64,000 nt of DNA from an uncultured Tateyamaria sp. (GTDB lineage: Bacteria; Pseudomonadota; Alphaproteobacteria; Rhodobacterales; Rhodobacteraceae): the NCBI GenBank assembly GCA_947501275.1, contig CANMVD010000002.1, forward strand, positions 434,001 to 498,000, in the 5' to 3' direction. The position numbers were made by a program, and so were the translations under genes. Positions 56,127-64,000 of this stretch are shown here, piece by piece; the stretch's first letter is position 1; each line of letters begins with the position of its first letter. A model generated the notes under the pieces. The model worked only from the letters and a program-made list of their open reading frames with translations. It was not told the origin of the DNA and ran no database searches.

Positions 56127-57398
56127 ATGCGGTACATGATGAGTTACGACCTTATGGAAACGATGCGTAACACCAATCAATGGCTGGGTGCGACCGCACA
56201 GGCCCTTGGCGCTTACCCGGCAATGGCGATGTTTCCAAATCCAGGTATGCAGTGGATGCGCGCATGGGGCGAGGTCACGGAACGTGCATTCGAACGCATG
56301 GTGGTCAAACCGGCATGGGGCATCCCGTCATTCACCGCGGAAGACGGCAAAGACCATCTGGTCAGCATCGACAATGTGTTGCCCGGCGCATTTGGGGATC
56401 TGATCCATTTTAATGTCGTCGGCCGCCCGCCGCGTCCGCGCAAGGTACTGCTCGTGGCGCCGATGTCCGGGCACTATGCGACGCTGCTGCGTTCGACAGT
56501 CATGTCCCTGATGCCCGATTGCGAGGTCTATATCACCGACTGGCACAATGCCCGCGACATTCCTGTGAGCGCAGGCAAGTTCGACGTCGAGGACTACACG
56601 CTCTACCTCGTGGACTATATGCGTCATCTGGGGCCTGACACCCACGTCATCGCGGTGTGCCAACCTGCCCCTCTGACGCTGGCGGCAACTGCGTATCTTG
56701 CCGAGGAAGATCCCAAGGCGCAGCCCAAGACATTGACCCTGATCGGGGGGCCTATCGATCCGGATGCCAATGCCACGGACGTAACGGACTTTGGCCGACG
56801 CGTGACCATGGGCCAACTCGAAGAGATGATGATACAGCGTGTAGGATTCAAATACCCGGGCGTCGGCCGCATGGTTTATCCCGGCCTGTTGCAATTGCAG
56901 TCCTTCATGTCGATGAACGCCGAAAAGCACTCCAAGGCGTTCTCGGATCAGATCGCCAAGGTCGCGCGCGGCGAAGGTGACGAGCACGACAAACACAACA
57001 AGTTCTACGATGAGTATCTGGCCGTGATGGATATGACGGCTGAATTCTACCTTTCGACCGTCGAGCGTATTTTCAAGCGCGGCGAGATCGCAGACAACGC
57101 GTTCACGGTTGCTGGCAAGCGCGTCGACATTGGCAAGATCACAACCGTGGCAGTGAAGACGGTTGAGGGCGCAAACGATGACATCTCGGCACCCGGCCAA
57201 TGTGTGGCGGCGCTGGATCTGTGCACAGGTCTGCCCGACGAAAAGAAAGCCAGCCACGTCGAACCCGGCGCGGGTCATTACGGGATCTTCGCCGGCAAAA
57301 GCTGGCGCAACAACATCCGTCCACTTGTGCTTGATTTCATTGACGCAAACGCAGCCAAACCCGGCAAAAAGGCTGCAAACAAAAACGCGGCGGCCTGA
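56127..57398 (+). CDS. phaZ: intracellular polyhydroxyalkanoate depolymerase
   Basis: 423 residues. Starts MRYMMSYDLMETMRNTNQWL, typical of PhaZ1-type enzymes; nucleophile Cys in AVCQPAPLTLAA, PMSGHYATLLR near the front and EPGAGHYGIFAGKSWRNNI at the end. Degrades stored PHB to 3-hydroxybutyrate oligomers in the cytosol. The frame opens at 55854, inside phaC antisense, but ATG 56127 with AAGGA fits. Divergent from phaC, as in other Rhodobacteraceae. The next gene starts 3 bases after its stop. Confidence 0.94.
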   Translation: MRYMMSYDLMETMRNTNQWLGATAQALGAYPAMAMFPNPGMQWMRAWGEVTERAFERMVVKPAWGIPSFTAEDGKDHLVSIDNVLPGAFGDLIHFNVVGRPPRPRKVLLVAPMSGHYATLLRSTVMSLMPDCEVYITDWHNARDIPVSAGKFDVEDYTLYLVDYMRHLGPDTHVIAVCQPAPLTLAATAYLAEEDPKAQPKTLTLIGGPIDPDANATDVTDFGRRVTMGQLEEMMIQRVGFKYPGVGRMVYPGLLQLQSFMSMNAEKHSKAFSDQIAKVARGEGDEHDKHNKFYDEYLAVMDMTAEFYLSTVERIFKRGEIADNAFTVAGKRVDIGKITTVAVKTVEGANDDISAPGQCVAALDLCTGLPDEKKASHVEPGAGHYGIFAGKSWRNNIRPLVLDFIDANAAKPGKKAANKNAAA

Positions 57399-57401
57399 TC
57401 C

Positions 57402-57980
57402 ATGGCCGGTCCGGATCTTCCCTTTTCCTGCGACTGCGGCATCCTGCATGGCGTGCTGGTGGGGGCGAACGGATCAAATGGGACCCGTGCGGAGTGCTTT
57501 TGCCACGATTGCCGCGCTGCCGAGGTTTACGCTGGCCAACCAGACCCCGCGCCCGGACCGGTGCAGCTTTATCAATCCGTGCCAAACCGCGTGCGGATTG
57601 ATGGTGGAAAAGATCAACTCGCCGCCTTTGCCTTCGGCGAAAAAGGGCCGTTGCGCTGGCAGGCGCAGTGTTGTGGGGCCACGATGTTTCTGACGGGGCG
57701 TTCACCAAAACTGTCGTTCACCTCGTTCCGCACCGACCGGTTGCAGGACGACAGCCCGCTTGGCCCCGTGCGGGCTCAGGCCTTTGTGAGAAAAGAGAAC
57801 GGTAAACGGGGACATCGCGGATTGGCGCGGTTTATCTCCGGTTTTGCTGGGCGCGCGCTTGCGGCACGTGTCACGGGGTCATGGAAACAAACCCCATTTT
57901 TTGATACGACCACAGGCAAACCGGTCAGCGATATCCACATCGTCACCAAGGCCGAGCGGGACGCCCTGCCCCTGACCTGA
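57402..57980 (+). CDS. DUF6151 (GFA-like) zinc protein
   Basis: 192 residues. Cysteine pairs CDCG at the N-terminus, CFCHDC (about 32-37) and QCCGA at about 90 suggest zinc binding in a GFA-like fold. No reaction can be assigned. Coupled to phaZ with a 3-base gap. Confidence 0.78.
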   Translation: MAGPDLPFSCDCGILHGVLVGANGSNGTRAECFCHDCRAAEVYAGQPDPAPGPVQLYQSVPNRVRIDGGKDQLAAFAFGEKGPLRWQAQCCGATMFLTGRSPKLSFTSFRTDRLQDDSPLGPVRAQAFVRKENGKRGHRGLARFISGFAGRALAARVTGSWKQTPFFDTTTGKPVSDIHIVTKAERDALPLT

Positions 57981-58007
57981 CCTGACCCAGCAACGTCAGG
58001 CTATGCT

Positions 58008-58718
58008 TTAGCGCAACACCAGAGGTTGACGCATCCAATCGCGGATCGCTTGTGTGGTTTCTGCAGGCATTTCCAAAGTTGGCAAGTGGCCAGCATGTTC
58101 CATGACCCGAAGCTCGGCACCCACAATCAACTCCGCCATGAAGGTGTGACGTTTGACAGGGCACAAGGCATCATGCGCGCCACACAAGATCATTGTGGGC
58201 ACGCGGCATTTTCGCAATGTGCCCTGCTGGTCCCGGCGGCGCTGCAACGCGCGGGACTGTCGGACAAACACCTCGGGTCCCAACACTTCGGCCATGTCCA
58301 TGACGAGATCGAGGATCTCATTGCGGAATGGCCCCGGCGCAAGGTAGTTCGGCTTCATCTCGTCGCGCATCACATCAGCCATACGGCCAGTGCGCACCTT
58401 GACGATCTGGGGTTCCCGCGCAGCAGCAACCACAGGTGTTTCGGCAAGCGGATTAGTGTCCATCAGGGCAAGGCGCGTGATGCGATCCGGTGCGCGGCGC
58501 AACAGCTCCATCGCAACGATGCCCCCCATCGACAGGCCCGCCAGCGCAAATTTCTGGGGCAGTTCATCCAGCAAGCCACTGGCAATCTCTTCGATCCGCT
58601 CTCCCCGTGTGACCGGCGCCACCATGACAGAGTGATCCGCGGAAAGCTCTGCAATCTGGGGGCCAAACAAGCGGGCGTCGCACATCATGCCCGGAAGGAA
58701 CACAATCGGCTCAGCCAT
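58008..58718 (-). CDS. alpha/beta hydrolase
   Basis: 236 residues. LPGMMCDARLFGPQ oxyanion region, nucleophile in GLSMGGIVAMELL, Asp in GAHDALCPV and His in EHAGHLPTLE: complete triad. Similar to BioH/MhpC-type hydrolases. GAGG precedes the ATG. It converges with the DUF6151 gene; 207 bases upstream hold no gene. Confidence 0.88.
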   Translation of the reverse strand: MAEPIVFLPGMMCDARLFGPQIAELSADHSVMVAPVTRGERIEEIASGLLDELPQKFALAGLSMGGIVAMELLRRAPDRITRLALMDTNPLAETPVVAAAREPQIVKVRTGRMADVMRDEMKPNYLAPGPFRNEILDLVMDMAEVLGPEVFVRQSRALQRRRDQQGTLRKCRVPTMILCGAHDALCPVKRHTFMAELIVGAELRVMEHAGHLPTLEMPAETTQAIRDWMRQPLVLR

Positions 58719-58925
58719 GCCGGTGCCTCACGCTCAACGCCATCATCTTGCCTATTGGTAATGTCCCTAGCCGCCACAATGGCTGGTCCGGCCCTGCCTC
58801 GCAACCCCAAGATGAGGGCCTTTTGCGGATTTGAAGCCTTCGCGCGATGCTGTCACCCGATTTCGCCTCCGACAGGTGAACCGCAGGGGGCTGACCTGAT
58901 GCACTCGGACGAAAACGGCAGCAAT

Positions 58926-59576
58926 TCAAGGGAACGCAATGCCGCGAAACGGTGGGAAATCTGCATAGCGGGCTTGGCGTTGTGAAAGGCTTTCCCCCGG
59001 GTCTTCGCCACGTCGTAACAGTAACCCCTTGGGCGCAATGTAGCTGCCGATCATACGATGCGGTGTCGGTCGCCAATCCAGATTGAAGGCACAGAGTTTT
59101 GGAAAGAACCACATAGCCGAATAGGGCAGATGATCGTGAACCCACCACGCCAAATCGCGCCAGTCCCGCCCCTGTTCATACTGTCGCGTGAACCACGGGA
59201 TCGCCAACGATGTGCCGGCAATGGCCTGTTCCCCCTGCCCCCAATCCCAGATATGGCACTCGATCGGATTGTCGTTGCGCGCGCAGTTCAACTTGTTCTC
59301 ATTGCCAAATCGATTGAGCTCGGGCGAGCGATACCCCGAGCGGATTGCCAGCCGCCCAAAGGTTTCCTCCAGCGGGTCAAGCAGTTGCGTGCACAGCTGT
59401 GTCCCGTTGGCGATGGCCAGATCCGGATCACGCGGCAGATTTTGCACGCGGTGGAAATTCCCGATCTCCGAATACAGGAAATCCCGCATGTAGAAATGCT
59501 TGGACAGCTTCACGCGGCCAAGCGTCTCAAGGCTCCACATGCTGGCAGGACGGCGCATCAGGTGGCGCCATTCCAT
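58926..59576 (-). CDS. peptidase M15-like protein
   Basis: 216 residues. The IRSGYRSPELN motif and the later CHIWDW, HDHLPYSAMW positions resemble the zinc ligands of M15-type D-Ala-D-Ala peptidases, but no signal peptide is seen. Assignment is moderate. Last of a four-gene minus-strand operon; its start lies inside the VOC gene end (an ATG also exists at the VOC stop, 59558). Confidence 0.65.
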   Translation of the reverse strand: MEWRHLMRRPASMWSLETLGRVKLSKHFYMRDFLYSEIGNFHRVQNLPRDPDLAIANGTQLCTQLLDPLEETFGRLAIRSGYRSPELNRFGNENKLNCARNDNPIECHIWDWGQGEQAIAGTSLAIPWFTRQYEQGRDWRDLAWWVHDHLPYSAMWFFPKLCAFNLDWRPTPHRMIGSYIAPKGLLLRRGEDPGESLSQRQARYADFPPFRGIAFP

Positions 59577-59992
59577 TGGAATGCCCCGTCAGCCCCAAGG
59601 GGTGAAAACGGGTTCCATGCCACTTCCCAAATGTGCCCTTCGGGATCAGCGAAATAGCCATGATGCCCACCCCAAAAAACATCCTGAGCTGGTTTGAGGA
59701 TGCGCCCACCTGCCGCCTCGGCCCGCGCCAGCAGTGGCGCGACGTCCTGCTTTTCGGCCACGTTGTAGGCTAGTGTCATGGCTCCCCGCCCCAGTTCATC
59801 GACAGCAACACCCATTTCGGCAGCCAATGCGTCCACGGGATAAAGACCAAGCACCTGCCCCAGAAGATCAAAGGCAATCACCCCATCAGGGCTGTCGACC
59901 CGGCGCCATCCCAACGCCTCGTAAAACGCAGCCTCGACAGCCATGTCCCGCGTGCCCAAAGTGATGAGTGATACCCGTTGCTCCATCCTCAT
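59558..59992 (-). CDS. VOC family (glyoxalase-like) protein
   Basis: 144 residues. Paired beta-alpha-beta-beta-beta modules: VSLITLGTRDMAVEAAFYEALGW and the FADPEGHIWEVAWNPF end with metal-ligand Glu. Function open (glyoxalase, dioxygenase or resistance). The ATG at 59992 overlaps the upstream hydrolase stop (ATGA). Confidence 0.87.
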   Translation of the reverse strand: MRMEQRVSLITLGTRDMAVEAAFYEALGWRRVDSPDGVIAFDLLGQVLGLYPVDALAAEMGVAVDELGRGAMTLAYNVAEKQDVAPLLARAEAAGGRILKPAQDVFWGGHHGYFADPEGHIWEVAWNPFSPLGADGAFQWNGAT

Positions 59993-60969
59993 TCCAAACT
60001 CTGCACCCAAGAGATCATGCCTTGGGCCGCCGCATCCGTCTGCCCCGGCGAAATCACATCACCCGCAATGACATGGGACTGTGGGTCATCACTCGGCCCC
60101 ATCACCGGGTTCACAACGGTTGTCTCCGCCCCCCATCGGCCCGCCACCTGCGCGGTGATGTCAGGGCGCACAACCTGATCGTCGCTCGCAAACCAGAACA
60201 GGGCCGGCAGCGTGTGTGCGGAATGATCCATGTCGGCCACAGCATCAATCAACGCGACCATGGGCATGACAGCCACGCTGTCATATTCGGTGGTCCAGTA
60301 CGTCCCGTGGGCTTCGTTTTGCGGCTCAAAGCTGCGGCGCGCACCTGCCAGCGGCGGCAGCCAATAGCGCGCGGCGGGCCAACTCAGCAGTCTGGCCATC
60401 GGATTGTTCAGACCATAATTTGGCGAGACAAAGATCAACCCTTCGGCCCCTTCCATCACCTGCGTATCCTGAGCCATCGCGCTGACAAGAGTGCCGCCGG
60501 TTGACGTCGATATCACCAGAATGCGTTTCCCGGCGATCCGGGCTGCCTCCATGCTTTCGGCAAAGTCGTTGACCCAACCTTGCACTGTGCCGGTCGCCAT
60601 GGCGTCTGGTCCACGTCCATGGCCCTGCAACCGCGTGTAGATCAAATTCGCTCCCAATGCGTCAGCAACCATATCGGGCACGGGGCGGATTTCTTCGGAC
60701 GTGGCCGAAAACCCGTGCACGTAGACGACGGACCACTCTGTTTGGGCACCCGGCGCACCCGCCCAGATGATGCGTTTTTCTACACCCGGCGTGATGTCGC
60801 CAAAGCCGGACTCTGTTTGGGCAAAATGCGCGTCCAGATCACTGCCAACACTGCCTGCGTTGGTCGGTGTCAATGGGGCGGGTTCGTAAGGTCCAAAAGC
60901 CCAAAGACCCACAATCAAAAGAAACAGAACAAGCAATAGCCGTCCCAAGAATTTGCCTAGTGCTCTCAC
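59989..60969 (-). CDS. membrane-anchored alpha/beta hydrolase
   Basis: 326 residues. N-terminal helix (GRLLLVLFLLIVGLWAF) anchors it or acts as signal. YVHGFSATSEE oxyanion motif; the nucleophile elbow reads STSTGG, with Ser in place of the usual first Gly. Asp is in FASDDQVVRP and His in DPQSHVIAG. Probably periplasmic-facing. Coupled to both neighbours by ATGA overlaps. Confidence 0.85.
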   Translation of the reverse strand: MRALGKFLGRLLLVLFLLIVGLWAFGPYEPAPLTPTNAGSVGSDLDAHFAQTESGFGDITPGVEKRIIWAGAPGAQTEWSVVYVHGFSATSEEIRPVPDMVADALGANLIYTRLQGHGRGPDAMATGTVQGWVNDFAESMEAARIAGKRILVISTSTGGTLVSAMAQDTQVMEGAEGLIFVSPNYGLNNPMARLLSWPAARYWLPPLAGARRSFEPQNEAHGTYWTTEYDSVAVMPMVALIDAVADMDHSAHTLPALFWFASDDQVVRPDITAQVAGRWGAETTVVNPVMGPSDDPQSHVIAGDVISPGQTDAAAQGMISWVQSLE

Positions 60970-61718
60970 AATGCAGCCTCCTGAACCTGCTCAATTGCTT
61001 CTTCTATCAATCCCAGACATGGCCCATCGGAAAAGCGATGGTCTGCATCCTTGACCAAAGTCAGACGCATATCCGCACTGTCCGCATGGTCCAACAGGCG
61101 CAATGCCGTTGCTGTACTAACCGCCGTGTCCGCGGTGCCTTGCAAGCAGCGCACCGGAAACGGCAAAGGCAGCGGCGTACGCAGGACTAGGTTGCCGCGG
61201 CCATCCTCGATCAATCGCTGGGTGATGATGTAGGGCTCCATATAGTCAGACGGCATCTCGACCTGCCCGTCCCGCGCCAGCGCCGCCTTTTGTGCATCGC
61301 TAAAGGACGCCCAGTATCCGTCTTCGGTGAAGTCAGGAGCGGCGGCAATTGTAACCAATCCGGCAACACGGTCAGGATGGGCGCGGGCAAACAACAATGC
61401 CTGCCACCCCCCCATGGAACTGCCAACAACAACAAGCGGACCTGCCGTCAATGCTGCCAGCGCGGCAGCGGTGTCCTGCGCCCAGTCTCCGATACATCCT
61501 TCTTCAAACGTACCGGAGCTTTGGCCATGACCGGAGTAGTCGAACCGCAAGAAAGCCTGCCCGCGTGCGCGGCACCACGCTTCGAGGTGAATGGCCTTTG
61601 TGCCTTCCATGTCGGACTTGAGTCCTCCCAGAAACACAACCGTAGGTCCCGACCCATCGTGAAAATGATAGGCCAGTCGCCGTCCCTCGGGTGTGTCCAG
61701 AAATTTCGGTTCCGTCAT
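60966..61718 (-). CDS. alpha/beta hydrolase
   Basis: 250 residues. GGLKSDMEGTKA, RFDYSGHGQSSGTF, nucleophile GSSMGGWQALL, Asp in QGTADTAVS and His in DADHRFSD. Resembles carboxylesterase/palmitoyl-protein thioesterase-like ABHD10-type enzymes. ATG 61718 has GAGGGG upstream; the frame extends to 61823 without a better start. Heads the operon and is divergent from the ArsR-SRPBCC gene. Confidence 0.9.
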   Translation of the reverse strand: MTEPKFLDTPEGRRLAYHFHDGSGPTVVFLGGLKSDMEGTKAIHLEAWCRARGQAFLRFDYSGHGQSSGTFEEGCIGDWAQDTAAALAALTAGPLVVVGSSMGGWQALLFARAHPDRVAGLVTIAAAPDFTEDGYWASFSDAQKAALARDGQVEMPSDYMEPYIITQRLIEDGRGNLVLRTPLPLPFPVRCLQGTADTAVSTATALRLLDHADSADMRLTLVKDADHRFSDGPCLGLIEEAIEQVQEAAL

Positions 61719-61807
61719 GACGCTGCCCCTCTGATGCCCCCGCAATGCGATGTGATCATGCGCGGGTCGTTCTGGCCTGTCCATGCTGACGCAAGGTGAT
61801 TTTTTAT

Positions 61808-61839
61808 GTGACTCTATTGTCACGTGACTATTTACTCAC
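61808..61839. promoter_or_regulatory. tandem 16-bp palindromic operator before the ArsR-SRPBCC gene
   Basis: GTGACTCTATTGTCAC (61808-61823) and GTGACTATTTACTCAC (61824-61839) abut exactly. The first is a GTGAC-N6-GTCAC palindrome, the second GTGA-N8-TCAC. They end 12 bases before ATG 61852, so a bound dimer pair would block the start and could also silence the divergent hydrolase operon. Confidence 0.72.
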
Positions 61840-61851
61840 ATATAAGAAAGC

Positions 61852-62610
61852 ATGGATTCGATCTTCAAAGCCCTCGCAGACCCGACGCGCCGTGCATTGC
61901 TGGACAGCTTGCGCAATTCGGACGGTCAAACCTTGCAAGAGCTGCAAGGCCAACTCGACATGACGCGATTTGGGGTGATGAAACACCTCGGCGTTCTGGA
62001 AGAGGCAGGGCTGATCACCACCAAGAAAGTGGGGCGTTTTAAGCACCACTATCTCAACGCCCTGCCCTTACAGCAGGCAATTGACCGCTGGATCGAGCCG
62101 CTGCTCGTCAAACCGGCGGCCCGAGCGGTGTTAGACCTCAAATCCCGGCTCGAAGGAGACCCCCCAATGCCAAAACCCGATTTCGTAATGCAGACCTACA
62201 TCAAGACATCCAAGGATCGCCTCTGGGATGTGCTTATGGATGAAAAAGCGATTGCCCATTACCACTTCATGGCCAGCCACGGCACGCGGCAAGGCGATGC
62301 TATCACAATGCATTTGCCTGATGGCACGCCCATGCTGACCAATGCGCTGATCGCGTCCGACCCCAAAGACCGCATGGAGTGGTCATTTGAACCGCACTGG
62401 GACAACGGCGCCAGCCCGATAAGCCGGGTGATTTACCTTATGCAGACCGAGGGAGACTTTGTCCGTCTGACAATCGAGCATTACGATCTCGGGGCACCTG
62501 CCGTCGCAGGCGAAGGCGTGGCCGACGGTTGGGTCCGTTGGGCCTCCGGGCTCAAGACGTGGCTGGAAACCGGAGTGGACACACGCATCGGCGCAATGCC
62601 CGGCGCCTGA
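61852..62610 (+). CDS. ArsR-type HTH fused to SRPBCC (AHSA1) domain
   Basis: 252 residues. Residues 1-100 are an ArsR winged helix (IFKALADPTRRALLDSL, DMTRFGVMKHLGVLEEAGL, RFKHHYLNALPLQQAID); residues 105-252 are an AHSA1-like SRPBCC domain (FVMQTYIKTSKDRLWDVLMD, GWVRWASGLKTWLE). No metal-binding Cys motif, so the SRPBCC domain probably senses a hydrophobic ligand. Likely autoregulated through the adjacent tandem operator and may control the divergent hydrolase operon. Confidence 0.9.
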   Translation: MDSIFKALADPTRRALLDSLRNSDGQTLQELQGQLDMTRFGVMKHLGVLEEAGLITTKKVGRFKHHYLNALPLQQAIDRWIEPLLVKPAARAVLDLKSRLEGDPPMPKPDFVMQTYIKTSKDRLWDVLMDEKAIAHYHFMASHGTRQGDAITMHLPDGTPMLTNALIASDPKDRMEWSFEPHWDNGASPISRVIYLMQTEGDFVRLTIEHYDLGAPAVAGEGVADGWVRWASGLKTWLETGVDTRIGAMPGA

Positions 62611-62659
62611 TCCGCCGCTTCGCCTCGCCAGATATATTTCGGGAGGCGCGCACACGCGA

Positions 62660-62675
62660 CAGGGGCTCGCCCCTG
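62660..62675. repeat. hairpin CAGGGGC/GCCCCTG, possible degenerate intergenic repeat E
   Basis: CAGGGGCTCGCCCCTG is a perfect stem. The sequence just before it (CCAGATATATTTCGGGAGGCG, from 62629) loosely resembles the repeat's start in copies A-D. Weak. Confidence 0.35.
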
Positions 62676-62711
62676 CCCACTCCCGGCACACCACAACATT
62701 CGAGACCAGAT

Positions 62712-63113
62712 ATGACACCTGAACTCACCTATCTCACACTGACCATGATCCTCGCTGCTTCGATGTGGATTCCTTACATCGTTGGCGTCAACATGCATCC
62801 CCAGGAGGGCAGCGACGACTTTCGCCGCCCACCTCAACTGACAGGGTTTCCGGCCTGGGTGCACCGCGCCCATCGCGCGCACCTCAACCTGATCGAAACC
62901 GCAATGCCCTTTGCCGGTCTTGTTCTGATGGCGCACGTGCTGAACCTGTCGACCCCTGTCACGATCTGGGCTGCCGCTGCTTTCTTCTGGCTGCGACTGG
63001 CCCACGCTATCGGCATGGTGTCGGGGTTTGCACGTTTCCCACTGAGGCCAGTCATTTTCACACTCAGCTGGCTTTGCACCCTGGCTATTGCAGGGCAGAT
63101 ATTGCTGGGCTGA
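62712..63113 (+). CDS. MAPEG family membrane protein
   Basis: 133 residues with four hydrophobic segments (6-26, about 53-75, 80-100, 113-132). The loop HRAHRAHLNLIETAMPFAG is the MAPEG ENxxE-like region. Eukaryotic MAPEGs use glutathione and lipid substrates; the bacterial role is unclear. A GC stem follows the gene at 63123-63145. Confidence 0.88.
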   Translation: MTPELTYLTLTMILAASMWIPYIVGVNMHPQEGSDDFRRPPQLTGFPAWVHRAHRAHLNLIETAMPFAGLVLMAHVLNLSTPVTIWAAAAFFWLRLAHAIGMVSGFARFPLRPVIFTLSWLCTLAIAGQILLG

Positions 63114-63122
63114 CCCCTTGAC

Positions 63123-63145
63123 CCCTGCCGCCCGGCGCGGCAGGG
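63123..63145. terminator. possible terminator hairpin after MAPEG gene
   Basis: CCCTGCCGC-CCGGC-GCGGCAGGG, a nine-base stem without a T-run. Confidence 0.45.
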
Positions 63146-63301
63146 TCGCGCCATGACACAGCACTTTCACACAACACCATATTATGCGCGCGATCATATC
63201 TCGCGTGCCCGTGCTGTTTGTTAAAAACCTAACCCACACATTGGCCGCGCCTCAGCGGTCTGTCATGTTTACACGCCCTGCGGCGCCGCAGGAGCACTCT
63301 T

Positions 63302-63769
63302 ATGACACTCATGACCCGTCTGGCACATAGCAAAGACCTCGACGACATCACCGATATGATTCACGGGCTTGCAGCCCATCACGGTGACAACGCGCAAACA
63401 GATCGTACGCAGCTTGTACAGGATTTGCTTGGACCAAACCCTTGGTACACCACACTTGTTGCCGAAGACGGACAGGGTGTTATTCAGGGATACGCGGCAA
63501 TGCTCCCGACAGGGCAACTGCAATTCGCAGCGCGGGGAATGGACGTCCACCATTTGTTTGTACGCCCGCAAGCGCGTGGACATGGGATTGGTACCTGTAT
63601 GCTCATGTCCTGTGTGGCACACGCCAAGGCGCGTGGTTGCACGTACATATCCGTTGGCACGGATGCCGAGAACGAGGATGCAGGGATGTTCTACGAAGCC
63701 CGCGGCTTCATGCGAAGGGACGCAAGCGGCCGCCGCTTTTCCAAGCGATTGGATCAGCCGCCGATATAG
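63302..63769 (+). CDS. GNAT family N-acetyltransferase
   Basis: 155 residues. GNAT acetyl-CoA loop VRPQARGHGIGTCML, and the C-terminal NEDAGMFYEARGF. The N-terminal part THAK-like (RLAHSKDLDDITDMIHGLA) binds the acceptor, unknown. AGGAG precedes ATG 63302. Its last 16 bases overlap the convergent small gene. Confidence 0.9.
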   Translation: MTLMTRLAHSKDLDDITDMIHGLAAHHGDNAQTDRTQLVQDLLGPNPWYTTLVAEDGQGVIQGYAAMLPTGQLQFAARGMDVHHLFVRPQARGHGIGTCMLMSCVAHAKARGCTYISVGTDAENEDAGMFYEARGFMRRDASGRRFSKRLDQPPI

Positions 63770-63966
63770 GTGCCTTTTGCGGGGCGGTAGAATGTCTTTT
63801 GATTGTGCAGACGCCCCAACAAATCGTGGATCTCCAACACTTTGTCCTGAGGCGCATCGGACTTCAAACCTGCCTGCGCGCTGGCCATTTTCGATGCGCG
63901 CAATGCATCCTCGATCAGGTCCAGATCTTCAACAGACAATTCAAAATTCTTGTTGTATCCCGGCAT
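63754..63966 (-). CDS. small conserved hypothetical protein
   Basis: 70 residues, mainly helical and charged (NKNFELSVEDLDLIEDALR, VLEIHDLLGRLHNQK, ending FYRPAKGTYIGG). AGGAG lies six bases before ATG 63966; an in-frame ATG at 63984 is less likely. No known domain. Convergent with the GNAT gene, overlapping by 16 bases. Confidence 0.72.
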   Translation of the reverse strand: MPGYNKNFELSVEDLDLIEDALRASKMASAQAGLKSDAPQDKVLEIHDLLGRLHNQKTFYRPAKGTYIGG

Positions 63967-64000
63967 GGCGCACTCCTGAGTCACAAAAAGTTTCCGATAG

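Overview
The window looks like chromosomal DNA of a marine Rhodobacterales bacterium of the Roseobacter group. Support comes from the high GC content, an alphaproteobacterial type SOS box (GTTC-N7-GTTC), a Rhodobacteraceae-type PHA locus (phaC/phaP/phaR with divergent phaZ and CTGC-N3-GCAG PhaR sites), a TAXI-type TRAP transporter, DUF2842 behind purA, and dispersed copies of a short intergenic repeat. I see no rRNA, tRNA, CRISPR array, prophage or transposase gene; it is mostly core and metabolic chromosome.

Layout. 0.1-9.2 kb: an alpha/beta hydrolase, a GST, an orphan NuoE-NuoF (FdsG-FdsB-like) fusion, an AlkB-type monooxygenase, xseA divergent from purD, a 2Fe-2S ferredoxin coupled to a secreted FG-GAP-like protein. 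9.3-10.5 kb: a C-terminal dnaE2 remnant directly behind an intact SOS box, then a peptidoglycan-binding lipoprotein and a strong terminator. 10.5-17.5 kb (minus strand): degP, the hflK-hflC-DUF2065 operon, rpiA-gor, and a secreted EF-hand protein. 17.7-25 kb: GST and sdaA, an EamA exporter that overlaps thiamine pyrophosphokinase tail-to-tail, and a very large Asp/Glu-rich protein of unknown function. 24.4-29.3 kb: purA-DUF2842-PhyH, a small membrane protein, a cobalt-type nitrile hydratase cluster, secG. 29.5-38.3 kb: pyrG (TTG start), a DctB/DctD-like two-component system whose AAA+ regulator lacks GAFTGA, the TAXI-TRAP transporter it probably controls, and a frameshifted YciA-like thioesterase.

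38.8-50.8 kb: rlmJ, two tandem TerB-like proteins, a signal-less PhnD-like protein, then a polar amino-acid type ABC transporter followed by two glutamine-synthetase-like ligases, a class I amidotransferase, a PuuB-like oxidase and a DegT-type aminotransferase. Together these suggest import and gamma-glutamylation-dependent catabolism of an amine. 50.9-57.4 kb: the PHA granule locus, interrupted between phaR and phaP by an epimerase/LysR pair. 57.4-64 kb: small enzymes (DUF6151-like, hydrolases, VOC, M15-like), an ArsR-SRPBCC fusion regulator with a tandem palindromic operator directly before its start, MAPEG, GNAT and a small conserved protein.

The most unusual signals are the SOS-box-controlled dnaE2 tail, the matched palindromes in front of the dctBD-like and TAXI genes combined with loss of GAFTGA, the back-to-back 16-bp operators before the ArsR-SRPBCC gene, and the Asp/Glu-rich protein. 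No wholly new defence or mobile system is evident.
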